Positions 25,161-33,349 of a stretch of DNA of 64,000 bases are shown here, in pieces. The position numbers and the translations under genes were made by a program. This stretch comes from Pontimicrobium sp. SW4. GTDB taxonomy: Bacteria > Bacteroidota > Bacteroidia > Flavobacteriales > Flavobacteriaceae. The notes below the pieces were generated by a model. It was not told where the DNA came from, did not search any database, and saw only the letters and a list, made by a program, of their open reading frames with translations. Each line of letters opens with the position of its first letter. Within the stretch, counting starts at the first letter, position 1. The DNA lies in the NCBI RefSeq assembly GCF_039954625.1, contig NZ_CP157199.1, positions 744,001 to 808,000 on the forward strand, read 5' to 3'.

Positions 25161-25717
25161 TGAATACATTAACAATAGATATTATTGAACAGTGTAGGCG
25201 CAACGACCGTAAAGCACAATTAAAACTGTACAATCAGTATTGTGATGGAATGTATATAGTAGCTAAAAGATTTGTAAAAGACTCTTTTGAAGCTGAAGAT
25301 GTAGTACAAGAAGCCTTTATTAAAGCGTTTGCCAAATTACATCAATACAAAGCGGAAGTAACATTTGGTGCATGGTTAAAACGAATCGTTATTAATAAAA
25401 GTATTGACCTAATAAAATCTAAAAAACAACAAATGTTGGAATTAGATGAGGTGCACCTAAAAGTGGTCGATACAGGTTATGAAGACGAATGGTTAGTAGA
25501 AGATACCATTACTTTAGACGACGTAAAAGAAGCAATAAATCAATTGCCTGATAAGTATAAATATGTTGTGATGTTATTTTTAATTGAAGGTTACGACCAC
25601 CAAGAAATAGCCGAAATATTAAATATAACCGAAGTAGCATCACGTACTCAATTATCTAGAGGAAAGTCAAAATTAAGAGAACTATTAAAATTATCGCAAA
25701 ATGGCACAAGACATTAG
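25160..25717 (+). CDS. ECF-family RNA polymerase sigma-70 factor
   Basis: 185 aa. Region 2 (AEDVVQEAFIKAFAKLHQYK, residues about 44-63) and region 4 (GYDHQEIAEILNITEVASRTQLSRGKSKLRELL, helix-turn-helix) are complete, joined by the usual linker; regions 1 and 3 are absent as expected for ECF factors. The start is GTG at 25160. It overlaps the anti-sigma-like gene by 17 bases, which normally gives coupled, equal translation. A probable self-recognised promoter lies at 25053-25078. It should switch on an envelope-related regulon including the two following genes. Confidence 0.95.
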   Translation: MNTLTIDIIEQCRRNDRKAQLKLYNQYCDGMYIVAKRFVKDSFEAEDVVQEAFIKAFAKLHQYKAEVTFGAWLKRIVINKSIDLIKSKKQQMLELDEVHLKVVDTGYEDEWLVEDTITLDDVKEAINQLPDKYKYVVMLFLIEGYDHQEIAEILNITEVASRTQLSRGKSKLRELLKLSQNGTRH

Positions 25718-26276
25718 AAAACTGTTCGAGAATGAACAAAAAGTAAGCAACGATAAAATGCCACAAGGTCACGAAGCTAGGTTTTTAGAAAGACTTGATA
25801 AAGAACTTCCTGAACAACCAAGAAAAAGCATATTTACATTTTTAAATATAGCTGCAAGTGTTGTGATTTTAATAGGATTAAGTTTTGGAGCGTTTAAAAT
25901 TATTAATTCAAGCCCTGATGTTATTGAGGGAACAGATATAGTTGAAACTAAAACAGAATCTCCTTTGGGAAAAGTATCTCCTGAGTTAAAAAAAGTAGAA
26001 GATTACTATTTGGCAAACATCAATTTAGAATTGTCTAAAATTGAAATAACACCAGAAACTAAAGAGCTTTTTGATGGATATCTTGAGCGATTAGAAGAGT
26101 TAAACAAAGAGTATGAACTCCTTTCTCAAGAATTAACTAAATCTGGGCCAACGGAGCAAACAATTAATGCTTCTATTGAGAATTTAAAGTTGCGTTTAAA
26201 CTTAATGCATCGTCTAAAACAAAAATTAAACGAATTAAAAAACGACACTAATCAGCTTGAGCAAATACAAGCATGA
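25701..26276 (+). CDS. Probable anti-sigma factor, single-pass membrane protein
   Basis: 191 aa. The cytoplasmic N-terminus (about 43 residues, starting MAQDIRKLFENEQ) is followed by one transmembrane helix (FLNIAASVVILIGLSFGAF, residues about 46-64) and a periplasmic part rich in coiled-coil heptads (residues about 95-190). There is no zinc-binding HxxxCxxC motif. Position immediately after and overlapping an ECF sigma gene, plus topology, make an anti-sigma role likely. The sequence is not a confident match to a named anti-sigma family. Confidence 0.8.
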   Translation: MAQDIRKLFENEQKVSNDKMPQGHEARFLERLDKELPEQPRKSIFTFLNIAASVVILIGLSFGAFKIINSSPDVIEGTDIVETKTESPLGKVSPELKKVEDYYLANINLELSKIEITPETKELFDGYLERLEELNKEYELLSQELTKSGPTEQTINASIENLKLRLNLMHRLKQKLNELKNDTNQLEQIQA

Positions 26277-26303
26277 TTATTAAAACAATTAAAAAACGAA
26301 CAA

Positions 26304-27803
26304 ATGAAACAGTATAAATATATAGCGTTGGCACTTATCTTTTTAGGAGCATTTAGCTTAAATGCTCAACAAAAACTTGAGAAACTATCTAAAACAGTAA
26401 AAGCTAACAAAGATGTTACTTTAAGGTTAGATACTAACCATACCAATATAATAATTGATACTTGGGATAAAAACGAAATCCTAGTCGAAGCCTATGTTGA
26501 AAGTAATGAATTATCAAAAGAAGATTTAAAAGAGGTATTAAAATCTTGGGAAGTAGACGTTGATGGCTCTGGAGCCAATGTGTCTATTGAAAGTATAGGA
26601 GGATTTGGAGGTCCTTATAACTTTGATTTTGACTTCTCAGGCTTAGATGTATTAAAGGATATTAATATACATATTCCCGAAATTCCTGAAATGCCAGAGA
26701 TGCCTGAAATGCCAAGGATGCCAGAAATGAATTTTGAGTTTCCAGAAATGCCTAAAATTCCTGAGTTGCCTGAATTACCAAAAGGCGTGCACAATGTTCA
26801 ATTCGATGTTGAAAAATATAAAAAAGAAGGAGAGCCTTACTTGGATAGATGGAGTCAAGAGTTTGAAGACAAATATGGTAAAGGTTATAAGGAAGATATG
26901 AAAAAATGGGCTAGAGAGTTTTCTAAAACAGATTGGGATGGTTATTCAGCTCGTATGGAAAAATGGGGAGATAAATTTGGTGAAAAATTTGGAGAGAAAT
27001 TTGGGAAGGACATGGAAAAATGGGGAGAAGAATTTAGTAAAAAATTTGATGGAAAATGGGCAAAAGACATGGAAGAATGGGGAGAAAGATTTGGTGAAAG
27101 GTTTGGCAAAGAATGGGAAGAAAAAGGTAAGGTTATTGAGGAGCGTATGAAAGAATTCGAAGAAGAATGGGAAGGAAAAGAAGAAGAATTTGAAAAACGT
27201 TTTGAAGACCTAGAGAAGAAAAATAGTAAGGTTAAAAAAACAATCAAGATAAAAATGCCTAAGGATACTAAGTTAAAGGTGAATGTGCGTCATGGAGAAC
27301 TTAAGTTTGCCGCGGTAATTCACAACCTTAAAGCAAATATATCGCATTCAAGTTTATTAGCAGATCGTATTGATGGAAGTGCCACTTCCATCAATGCATC
27401 TTATTCACCTGTGTTAGTGAATTATTGGGATGAAGGTGAGTTAACACTTAAATATGTAGATGAAGCTTTATTGAAAAATGTAAAGTCGCTAGTACTATAT
27501 TCTAATTCTTCTAACATTAATATTGATTATTTAGCTGGAAGCTCAATTATAGATGGAAGTTTTGGAGAGTTAACCATACATAATATTCTAGATTCTTTTA
27601 CCAACCTAAATGTAGTTTTAGAAAATAGTGATGCAAAAATTAAATTACCAAAATCAAATTACGATTTACTCTTTAAAGGAGATCGCTCTAAGTTTAATGG
27701 TGAACGAACCGACAAAAAAGTAATTAAAAATTACCCAAAAAATACTTCTACAAACAAAACCATTCTTGTAAATGCTAAGTACAGTAACATTGTTATGCAA
27801 TAA
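26304..27803 (+). CDS. Exported DUF4097-like protein with charged repeat insert
   Basis: 499 aa with a signal peptide (ALALIFLGAFSLNAQ). Both ends look like DUF4097-type beta-helix: VTLRLDTNHTNIIIDTWDKNEILVEAYVE near residues 38-68, and many short strands after residue 315 (HGELKFAAVIHNLKANISHSSL and onward). Between them lies low complexity: PEMPEMPEMP-type repeats (about 128-160) and a charged Trp-Gly segment with units such as KWGDKFGEKFG and EWGERFGERFG (about 210-280), then Glu/Lys-rich helix. It follows the sigma/anti-sigma pair by 28 bases and is probably in its operon. Function unknown; likely periplasmic or surface. Confidence 0.82.
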   Translation: MKQYKYIALALIFLGAFSLNAQQKLEKLSKTVKANKDVTLRLDTNHTNIIIDTWDKNEILVEAYVESNELSKEDLKEVLKSWEVDVDGSGANVSIESIGGFGGPYNFDFDFSGLDVLKDINIHIPEIPEMPEMPEMPRMPEMNFEFPEMPKIPELPELPKGVHNVQFDVEKYKKEGEPYLDRWSQEFEDKYGKGYKEDMKKWAREFSKTDWDGYSARMEKWGDKFGEKFGEKFGKDMEKWGEEFSKKFDGKWAKDMEEWGERFGERFGKEWEEKGKVIEERMKEFEEEWEGKEEEFEKRFEDLEKKNSKVKKTIKIKMPKDTKLKVNVRHGELKFAAVIHNLKANISHSSLLADRIDGSATSINASYSPVLVNYWDEGELTLKYVDEALLKNVKSLVLYSNSSNINIDYLAGSSIIDGSFGELTIHNILDSFTNLNVVLENSDAKIKLPKSNYDLLFKGDRSKFNGERTDKKVIKNYPKNTSTNKTILVNAKYSNIVMQ

Positions 27804-27835
27804 AAAAATCTGAACTTATTGAAAGTCCAGATTTT
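27802..27835. terminator. Bidirectional terminator between DUF4097-like gene and secA
   Basis: A stem of AATCTGAACTT paired with AAGTCCAGATT (one mismatch) around a five-base loop is flanked by an A7 run on the left and T4 on the right. It can end the sigma operon rightward, and with the longer T-run on the minus strand it can also end secA leftward. Confidence 0.7.
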
Positions 27836-27890
27836 CTTGTTTTCAGTTTCCTTTCTTGAGATTTTTCCATTCCTCAGAAAGACATTTTTA

Positions 27891-30800
27891 TTAATCTTCA
27901 GTCAACACCCAATCACCTTTTATAATTAAAGGCTCTGCTTGTTTATACTTAAGGATTTTACTTTCACCGCTCATCACGTTCTTAATCGTTACACGATCAT
28001 TACGTCCTATTTTTGGTCGCTCTCTTACAATGGTTTCAACAACTTGCTGTTGACGTTGTGTGTTTCCAGCAGCTCTAGATTCGGCAGAACGTTCATCTAG
28101 ATTTTGTATATCTTCCTTAGTAGTTTTTACATTTTCTCGTTTACGTGTTTTAGCTTCTTGAATAACATTAGCAGTTTCTTGCGGAATTTCACCTTTAAAC
28201 AAGAATGAAATTACATCTTTATTTACTTGGTCAATCATGTCTTTGAACAACTCAAATGACTCAAATTTGTAAATTAACAATGGATCTTTTTGTTCATGAA
28301 CAGCTAATTGTACAGATTGCTTTAATTCGTCCATTTTACGAAGATGTGTTTTCCAAGCATCATCAATAATAGCTAACGATATATTTTTTTCAAAATCGGT
28401 AATTAATTGTTTTCCATTTGTTTCATAGGCTTTTTCAAGATCAGTAATTACTTGTAAATTTTTAATGCCATCTGTAAAAGGAACTACAATTCGTTTAAAT
28501 CTATCACGTTGTGTTTGGTACACATTTTTAATCACAGGAAACGCTAAATCTGCATTGCGTTCCATTTTTTCTTTATAATGCGCAAATGCAGCTTTATAAA
28601 TAGTAGAGGAGATTTCTTTAGCAGAAAGGTTTTCAAACTCTTCTTCAGAAATTGGTGAACTCAAAGAGAAGTAACGAATTAATTCAAACTCAAAATTCTT
28701 ATAATCGTTAGCTTCTTTATTAGTTTCTGCAATAATTTCAGATGTATCAAAAATCATATTTGCTAAATCCACTCGCAAACGTTCTCCAAATAGTGCATGA
28801 AAACGACGTTTGTAAACTACTTCACGTTGTGCGTTCATCACATCATCATACTCTAATAATCGTTTACGAACACCAAACTGATTTTCCTCTACTTTTTTCT
28901 GAGCACGTTCAATAGACTTTGAAATCATAGAATGCTGAATCACTTCACCTTCTTGTAATCCCATTCTATCCATCATTTTAGCAATTCGCTCACTACCAAA
29001 AAGACGCATTAAGTTATCTTCTAGCGACACATAAAATTGTGAGCTTCCTGGGTCTCCTTGTCGTCCAGCACGACCACGTAACTGTCTGTCTACACGACGC
29101 GAATCGTGACGCTCTGTACCAACAATGGCAAGACCTCCAGCAGCTTTAACTTCATCACTAAGCTTAATATCTGTACCACGACCAGCCATATTGGTAGCAA
29201 TAGTTACCTGTCCAGATTTACCAGCTTGGTCAACAATTTCGGCTTCTTTTTTGTGTTGCTTTGCGTTTAATACATTGTGCGGTATTTTTCGAATACTTAG
29301 CATTTTGCCAAGTAACTCACTAATTTCAACAGATGTTGTTCCAATTAAAACAGGACGTCCAGCTTCTGATAGCTTTGTAACATCATCTATAACTGCATTA
29401 TATTTTTCTCTCTTCGTTTTATAAACTAAATCCTCTTTATCATCACGAGCAATCGGTCGGTTAGTAGGAATTTCAACAACATCCAATTTATATATTTCCC
29501 AAAATTCTCCAGCCTCAGTCACTGCAGTACCTGTCATACCAGATAGTTTTCGATACATACGGAAATAATTCTGTAACGTAACTGTCGCAAATGTTTGTGT
29601 GGCAGCTTCAATTTTCACATTTTCCTTAGCTTCAATCGCTTGGTGTAAACCATCACTATAACGACGACCATCCATTATACGCCCAGTTTGCTCATCAACA
29701 ATCATTACTTTATTTTCCATCACCACATATTGAGTGTCTTTTTCAAATAAAGCATAAGCTTTTAAAAGCTGATTTAGGGTATGAATTCGTTCAGATTTTA
29801 TGCCAAAATCACGAAATAGTTCTTCTTTTAAATTAGCTTCTTCTTCAGATGTAAGACCTTGGGCTTCAATTTTAGCAATTTCAGTTCCCATTTCTGGCAT
29901 TACAAAGAAATCTGGGTCATCCTTACCAGAAAGATATTCTACACCTTTATCACTTAATTCAATTTGATTGTTTTTTTCGTCAATTACATAGTACAATTCG
30001 GCATCAACTTTGGGCATTTCCCTGTTGTTGTCTTGCATGTAAAAGTTCTCAGTTTTTTGAAGTAATTGCTTTACACCTTCTTCACTTAAAAACTTGATAA
30101 GTGCTTTATTTTTTGGAATACCTCTATATACACGAAGTAATTGAAAACCACCTTCTTTAGTATCTCCAGCTGCAATCAATTTTTTAGCTTCAGCTAATAC
30201 TCCTGTTAAATATTTACGCTGTACATTAACAATATCGTCAACTTTTGGTTTTAGCTCATTAAATTCATGTCTATCTCCTTGCGGAATTGGACCAGAAATA
30301 ATCAAAGGTGTTCTAGCGTCATCTACAAGTACCGAATCTACCTCATCGACAATGGCATAATGATGAGGTCGTTGAACTAAATCGTCAGGCGAATGTGCCA
30401 TATTATCACGTAAATAATCGAAGCCAAATTCGTTATTGGTACCATAAGTGATATCAGCGTTGTAAGCTTTTTTACGAGATGCAGAGTTTGGTTGATGATA
30501 ATCAATACAATCAATACTCATTCCATGAAATTGAAAAATAGGAGCCATCCACGCACTATCACGTTTTGCTAAATAATCATTTACTGTTACAAGGTGAACT
30601 CCCTTTTCGGCTAATGCATTTAAGTATACAGGAAGCGTAGCAACCAAAGTTTTACCCTCACCAGTTTGCATTTCGGCAATTTTACCTTGATGCATGGCAA
30701 TACCACCAATTAATTGTACATCGTAATGCACCATATCCCAAGTAATTGGTTTTCCAGCAGCGTCCCAAGAGTTAGACCAAATAGCATGTTCGCCATCAAG

Positions 30801-31244
30801 GTTTACATAGTCATTTTCACCAGATACTTCTCTATCAAAAGCATTTGCAGTTACCTTAATTTCGGTATTATTTACAAAACGCTTTGCCGTTTCTTTTACC
30901 ACTGCAAAGGCCTCAGGAAGAATTTCGTTTAAGGTTTCTTCAGTAATATTATAGGAGTCGTCTTTTAACTTATCTATTTCTTGATAGATATCTTCTTTTC
31001 TATCTATATCTTCAGTAACATCTGCTTCTTCTTGAAGTTTATTTATTTCATCTTCAATGTTTTTACGAGCATCTGCTATTTTAGATTTAAACTCTAAGGT
31101 TTTTGCTCTAAGCTCATCGTGTGATAAGCTTTCTAGTTGTGACTCAAAGGATTTTATTTGATTGACAATAGGCATAATTGCCTTAACGTCTTGTTTGGAT
31201 TTGTCTCCGACAAATACTTTAAGTACAGAATTTAAAATACTCAT
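27891..31244 (-). CDS. secA: Preprotein translocase subunit SecA
   Basis: 1117 aa, the long Bacteroidota form. It is the ATPase that drives unfolded preproteins through SecYEG. Motifs visible: Walker A QTGEGKTLVA, DEVDSVLVDDARTPLI (DEAD-type), GMTGTAVTEAGEFWEIY, ATNMAGRGTDIKL and RQLRGRAGRQGDPGSS. An acidic N-terminal insert (about residues 60-90) is present. The C-terminus ends KIGRNDRVTIKNVMSGES... without the CxCxSGxxxxxCC zinc motif used for SecB or ribosome contact, as in other Flavobacteriia. It is transcribed alone with a TATCTTTG box 39 bases upstream. Confidence 0.98.
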   Translation of the reverse strand: MSILNSVLKVFVGDKSKQDVKAIMPIVNQIKSFESQLESLSHDELRAKTLEFKSKIADARKNIEDEINKLQEEADVTEDIDRKEDIYQEIDKLKDDSYNITEETLNEILPEAFAVVKETAKRFVNNTEIKVTANAFDREVSGENDYVNLDGEHAIWSNSWDAAGKPITWDMVHYDVQLIGGIAMHQGKIAEMQTGEGKTLVATLPVYLNALAEKGVHLVTVNDYLAKRDSAWMAPIFQFHGMSIDCIDYHQPNSASRKKAYNADITYGTNNEFGFDYLRDNMAHSPDDLVQRPHHYAIVDEVDSVLVDDARTPLIISGPIPQGDRHEFNELKPKVDDIVNVQRKYLTGVLAEAKKLIAAGDTKEGGFQLLRVYRGIPKNKALIKFLSEEGVKQLLQKTENFYMQDNNREMPKVDAELYYVIDEKNNQIELSDKGVEYLSGKDDPDFFVMPEMGTEIAKIEAQGLTSEEEANLKEELFRDFGIKSERIHTLNQLLKAYALFEKDTQYVVMENKVMIVDEQTGRIMDGRRYSDGLHQAIEAKENVKIEAATQTFATVTLQNYFRMYRKLSGMTGTAVTEAGEFWEIYKLDVVEIPTNRPIARDDKEDLVYKTKREKYNAVIDDVTKLSEAGRPVLIGTTSVEISELLGKMLSIRKIPHNVLNAKQHKKEAEIVDQAGKSGQVTIATNMAGRGTDIKLSDEVKAAGGLAIVGTERHDSRRVDRQLRGRAGRQGDPGSSQFYVSLEDNLMRLFGSERIAKMMDRMGLQEGEVIQHSMISKSIERAQKKVEENQFGVRKRLLEYDDVMNAQREVVYKRRFHALFGERLRVDLANMIFDTSEIIAETNKEANDYKNFEFELIRYFSLSSPISEEEFENLSAKEISSTIYKAAFAHYKEKMERNADLAFPVIKNVYQTQRDRFKRIVVPFTDGIKNLQVITDLEKAYETNGKQLITDFEKNISLAIIDDAWKTHLRKMDELKQSVQLAVHEQKDPLLIYKFESFELFKDMIDQVNKDVISFLFKGEIPQETANVIQEAKTRKRENVKTTKEDIQNLDERSAESRAAGNTQRQQQVVETIVRERPKIGRNDRVTIKNVMSGESKILKYKQAEPLIIKGDWVLTED

Positions 31245-31282
31245 TATATTGATTTGTTTTTAGTCTTTGATCTATAGGTAGT

Positions 31283-31290
31283 CAAAGATA
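31283..31290 (-). promoter_or_regulatory. Predicted -7 promoter box of secA
   Basis: The minus strand reads TATCTTTG, a TAnnTTTG match, 38 bases before the secA ATG. A canonical -33 TTG is not seen at 19 bases. Confidence 0.35.
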
Positions 31291-31326
31291 CTATTTGTTG
31301 TTATGTTTAATGAAAAAATAGCGCAT

Positions 31327-31352
31327 AAAAAAAGCCTCAAGCGAGACTTTTT
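31327..31352 (-). terminator. Intrinsic terminator after the DUF2795 gene
   Basis: On the minus strand AAAAAGTCTC, a GCTT loop and GAGGCTTTTT form a hairpin with one mismatch, followed by a T-run, 21 bases after the stop of the DUF2795 gene. Confidence 0.7.
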
Positions 31353-31373
31353 AACTATTTTTTATGGTTTCAT

Positions 31374-31595
31374 TTAATATTCATCCTCATTCCAAAGATA
31401 ATCTTCGTCTGTTGGATAATCTGGCCATATTTCCTGAATAGAATCATAGGAGTCACCTTCGTCCTCAATAGATTGTAAGTTCTCAACTACTTCTAGTGGA
31501 GCTCCTGTTCTAATAGAGTAATCGATTAATTCATCTTTTGTTGCTGGCCAAGGTGCATCACTTAAATAAGATGCTAGTTCTAATGTCCAATACAT
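31374..31595 (-). CDS. DUF2795 domain-containing protein
   Basis: 73 aa acidic protein. The pattern WTLELASYLSDAPWPATKDELIDYSIRTGAPLEVVENLQ matches DUF2795 (PF11387), a small domain with a helix-turn-helix-like feel whose function is unknown. The tail is acidic and aromatic (DYPTDEDYLWNEDEY). It is very conserved in Flavobacteriia. It is a single-gene unit with a full consensus promoter upstream and an intrinsic terminator downstream, suggesting steady expression. Confidence 0.92.
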   Translation of the reverse strand: MYWTLELASYLSDAPWPATKDELIDYSIRTGAPLEVVENLQSIEDEGDSYDSIQEIWPDYPTDEDYLWNEDEY

Positions 31596-31617
31596 TTCTT
31601 ACTAATTTAATTTTTTG

Positions 31618-31647
31618 CAAAAATAAATTTTTAACTGAATAAGACAA
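31618..31647 (-). promoter_or_regulatory. Full Bacteroidota consensus promoter of the DUF2795 gene
   Basis: On the minus strand TTG (31645-31647) is followed by exactly 19 bases and then TATTTTTG (31618-31625), a complete TTG-N19-TAnnTTTG promoter, 22 bases before the ATG. It is the best housekeeping promoter match I found in the window. Confidence 0.65.
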
Positions 31648-31755
31648 GAAAAAATCGAATTATTTAATCATTAATTTATATGAACGTTCAATTTTAACTG
31701 TAAAGCATCAGTTTAAACTAGTTTTACAGATTAATACTATTGCTGAAATTTTGAC

Positions 31756-32331
31756 TTAGGAACGCTTTTCAGGAATCCATTGTACTTCATCAGCTTGTAA
31801 GTCTTTGGACAATTTCCGTGCCAACACAAAAAGATAGTCAGATAGACGGTTTAAGTACATTAAAGTTTCAGGTTGAAAAGGTTCTAAATCGTTTAAAGCA
31901 GCAGCTAAACGTTCTGCTCTACGGCACACACAACGTGCTATGTGACAGAATGACACGGTTTGGTGGCCACCAGGAAGAATAAAATGCGTCATTGGTGGTA
32001 AAGCTTCGTTCATATTATCTATTTCTTGCTCTAAAAGTTCAATATCTTCATTCGATATTTTTGGAATGCTTAAACGCTCTTTACCGCTTTTGAGTACTGC
32101 TTTTTCAGGGTCTGTTGCTAAAATAGCACCAACTGTAAATAGTTTATTTTGTATGGTAGCTAGAATCTTTTTTGAATGCTTATCAATATCTTGGTCTCTC
32201 ACTAAACCTAGGTGCGAATTTAACTCATCAACGGTACCATAACTTTCTATACGTATATGGTGTTTGGGTACTTTTGTGCCTCCAAATAATACAGTTTTAC
32301 CTTTGTCGCCTGTTTTTGTGTATATTTTCAT
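31756..32331 (-). CDS. Cob(I)yrinic acid a,c-diamide adenosyltransferase (PduO type)
   Basis: 191 aa. It transfers the adenosyl group of ATP to cob(I)alamin, forming coenzyme B12. The N-terminal ATP site KIYTKTGDKGKTVLFGGTKV, the ESYGTVDELNSHLG block and the C-terminal VCRRAERLAAAL are hallmarks of the PduO/MMAB family. It would feed adenosylcobalamin to methylmalonyl-CoA mutase, whose chaperone MeaB is about 8 kb away. Its promoter region overlaps degenerate TTTCAAAG repeats; a TAACTTTG box on the minus strand (32357-32364) is made from them. Confidence 0.95.
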   Translation of the reverse strand: MKIYTKTGDKGKTVLFGGTKVPKHHIRIESYGTVDELNSHLGLVRDQDIDKHSKKILATIQNKLFTVGAILATDPEKAVLKSGKERLSIPKISNEDIELLEQEIDNMNEALPPMTHFILPGGHQTVSFCHIARCVCRRAERLAAALNDLEPFQPETLMYLNRLSDYLFVLARKLSKDLQADEVQWIPEKRS

Positions 32332-32339
32332 TCTATGAG

Positions 32340-32369
32340 TTTCAAAGTTGAAATTTCAAAGTTACAAAG
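32340..32369. repeat. Degenerate TTTCAAAG repeats
   Basis: TTTCAAAG occurs at 32340-32347 and 32354-32361, and TTACAAAG at 32362-32369, directly upstream of the adenosyltransferase start. The octamer is the same as in the array at 3513-3553. Confidence 0.6.
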
Positions 32370-32425
32370 ATTTTCTCCACGAATATTTTCAATTATTTAT
32401 TTGGCTTATAAATAAATTGATTGTT

Positions 32426-32561
32426 ATTCCTGCGAAGGCAGGAATCCACAACCAAAGACTTGATTTGACTACCAAATCATTGATTGGTTATAATTTATTA
32501 CACTTTTTGTGAAATGAATAATATTTTTTATTTTAAAGTAGATTCCTGCCTTCGCAGGAAT
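32426..32561. repeat. REP/BIME-like pair of inverted hairpins
   Basis: A perfect 8-bp-stem hairpin (ATTCCTGC, GAAG loop, GCAGGAAT) lies at 32426-32445, and its exact reverse complement lies at 32542-32561; the flanks extend the match to about 26 bases with two mismatches. Between them, TGATTTG (32461-32467) pairs with CAAATCA (32473-32479), and AACCAA (32450-32455) with TTGGTT (32484-32489). The nested symmetry is that of REP/BIME or MITE elements moved by REP-associated transposases. No transposase is in the window. Confidence 0.8.
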
Positions 32562-32574
32562 GACAGCTAAACAA

Positions 32575-33348
32575 TCAAACTCTAATTGTAAAATGTTCCT
32601 TTTTTTGTTCTTTTCTAAAAAATACAAATCCCCAGAAAAAGGTATCAATAGTTACTGTTACTTTTGGATGTTGTTTTATAATTTCCCAAGCTTCAGTCAT
32701 GCCTTTAGACCAATAAATATCATCAAAAATAAATACAGTATCGTTATGTACTTTTGGAAGTAACATTTGAAAATAATCTAAAGTGGCTTTTTTTTGGTGA
32801 TTGCCATCAAAGAACACAAAGTCGAATGTTGTTTCGTCTAAATAATCAATGGCAGTAGCAAAATCATTGTTAACGAATTTAATGTTTGTTAAGTTTTTAC
32901 CTTCAAATTGTTTTTTTGAGAATTTTGAAATGTTGAAACAGCCTTCAATAGTTCTAATTGTAGCTTTTGGATTTCCTAAACTCATTGCCTGTGTACCAAT
33001 ACCTAAAGATGCTCCTAATTCTAAAATAGATTTTGAATTAAAATACTTTACAAGTCTATAGAGTAGTTTGGCTCTTTTTAATGTAGTTCCAGAGTTTTTA
33101 GCAATACTGGAAACGGTTCTTTTAGTGCTTTTTTTTACTCTTGAGCCTGCTCCTAAATCGGTAATTTCAATTTGTTCTTGATTATTGAGGAGTTTCTTTT
33201 TATAGTTAATTAGTTTGGAGTAGTCCTCATAACTAGTTTTATCGTAAAAGCATTTCGTAGCTAAATCGTACACAAAAGGCGAGTGGACACCATGTTGGTT
33301 GGTGGAACGTAAAAGAAATTTTAAATATGCTTTTACTTGATACCACAT
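32575..33348 (-). CDS. Class I SAM-dependent methyltransferase
   Basis: 257 aa. The AdoMet-binding motif is ILELGASLGIGTQAMSLG (residues about 100-117), followed by an acidic end of strand 2 (TIEGCF) and FDFVFFDGNHQKKATLDYF, resembling O-methyltransferases of the Methyltransf_24 type. The N-terminal 80 residues (HGVHSPFVYDLATKCFYD) are a conserved extension in flavobacterial members. The substrate is unknown. It ends 14 bases after the REP-like element and starts 1 base from the ABC-F stop, so it is probably co-transcribed with it. Confidence 0.9.
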   Translation of the reverse strand: MWYQVKAYLKFLLRSTNQHGVHSPFVYDLATKCFYDKTSYEDYSKLINYKKKLLNNQEQIEITDLGAGSRVKKSTKRTVSSIAKNSGTTLKRAKLLYRLVKYFNSKSILELGASLGIGTQAMSLGNPKATIRTIEGCFNISKFSKKQFEGKNLTNIKFVNNDFATAIDYLDETTFDFVFFDGNHQKKATLDYFQMLLPKVHNDTVFIFDDIYWSKGMTEAWEIIKQHPKVTVTIDTFFWGFVFFRKEQKKEHFTIRV

Positions 33349-33349
33349 A

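Noticed and set aside
26942..27247. Antisense open frame within the DUF4097-like gene
   Set aside because: It is a Ser/Phe-rich mirror of the Glu/Lys repeat region, a composition artefact.
29125..29424. Plus-strand frame inside secA
   Set aside because: Shadow of a highly conserved secA helicase region.
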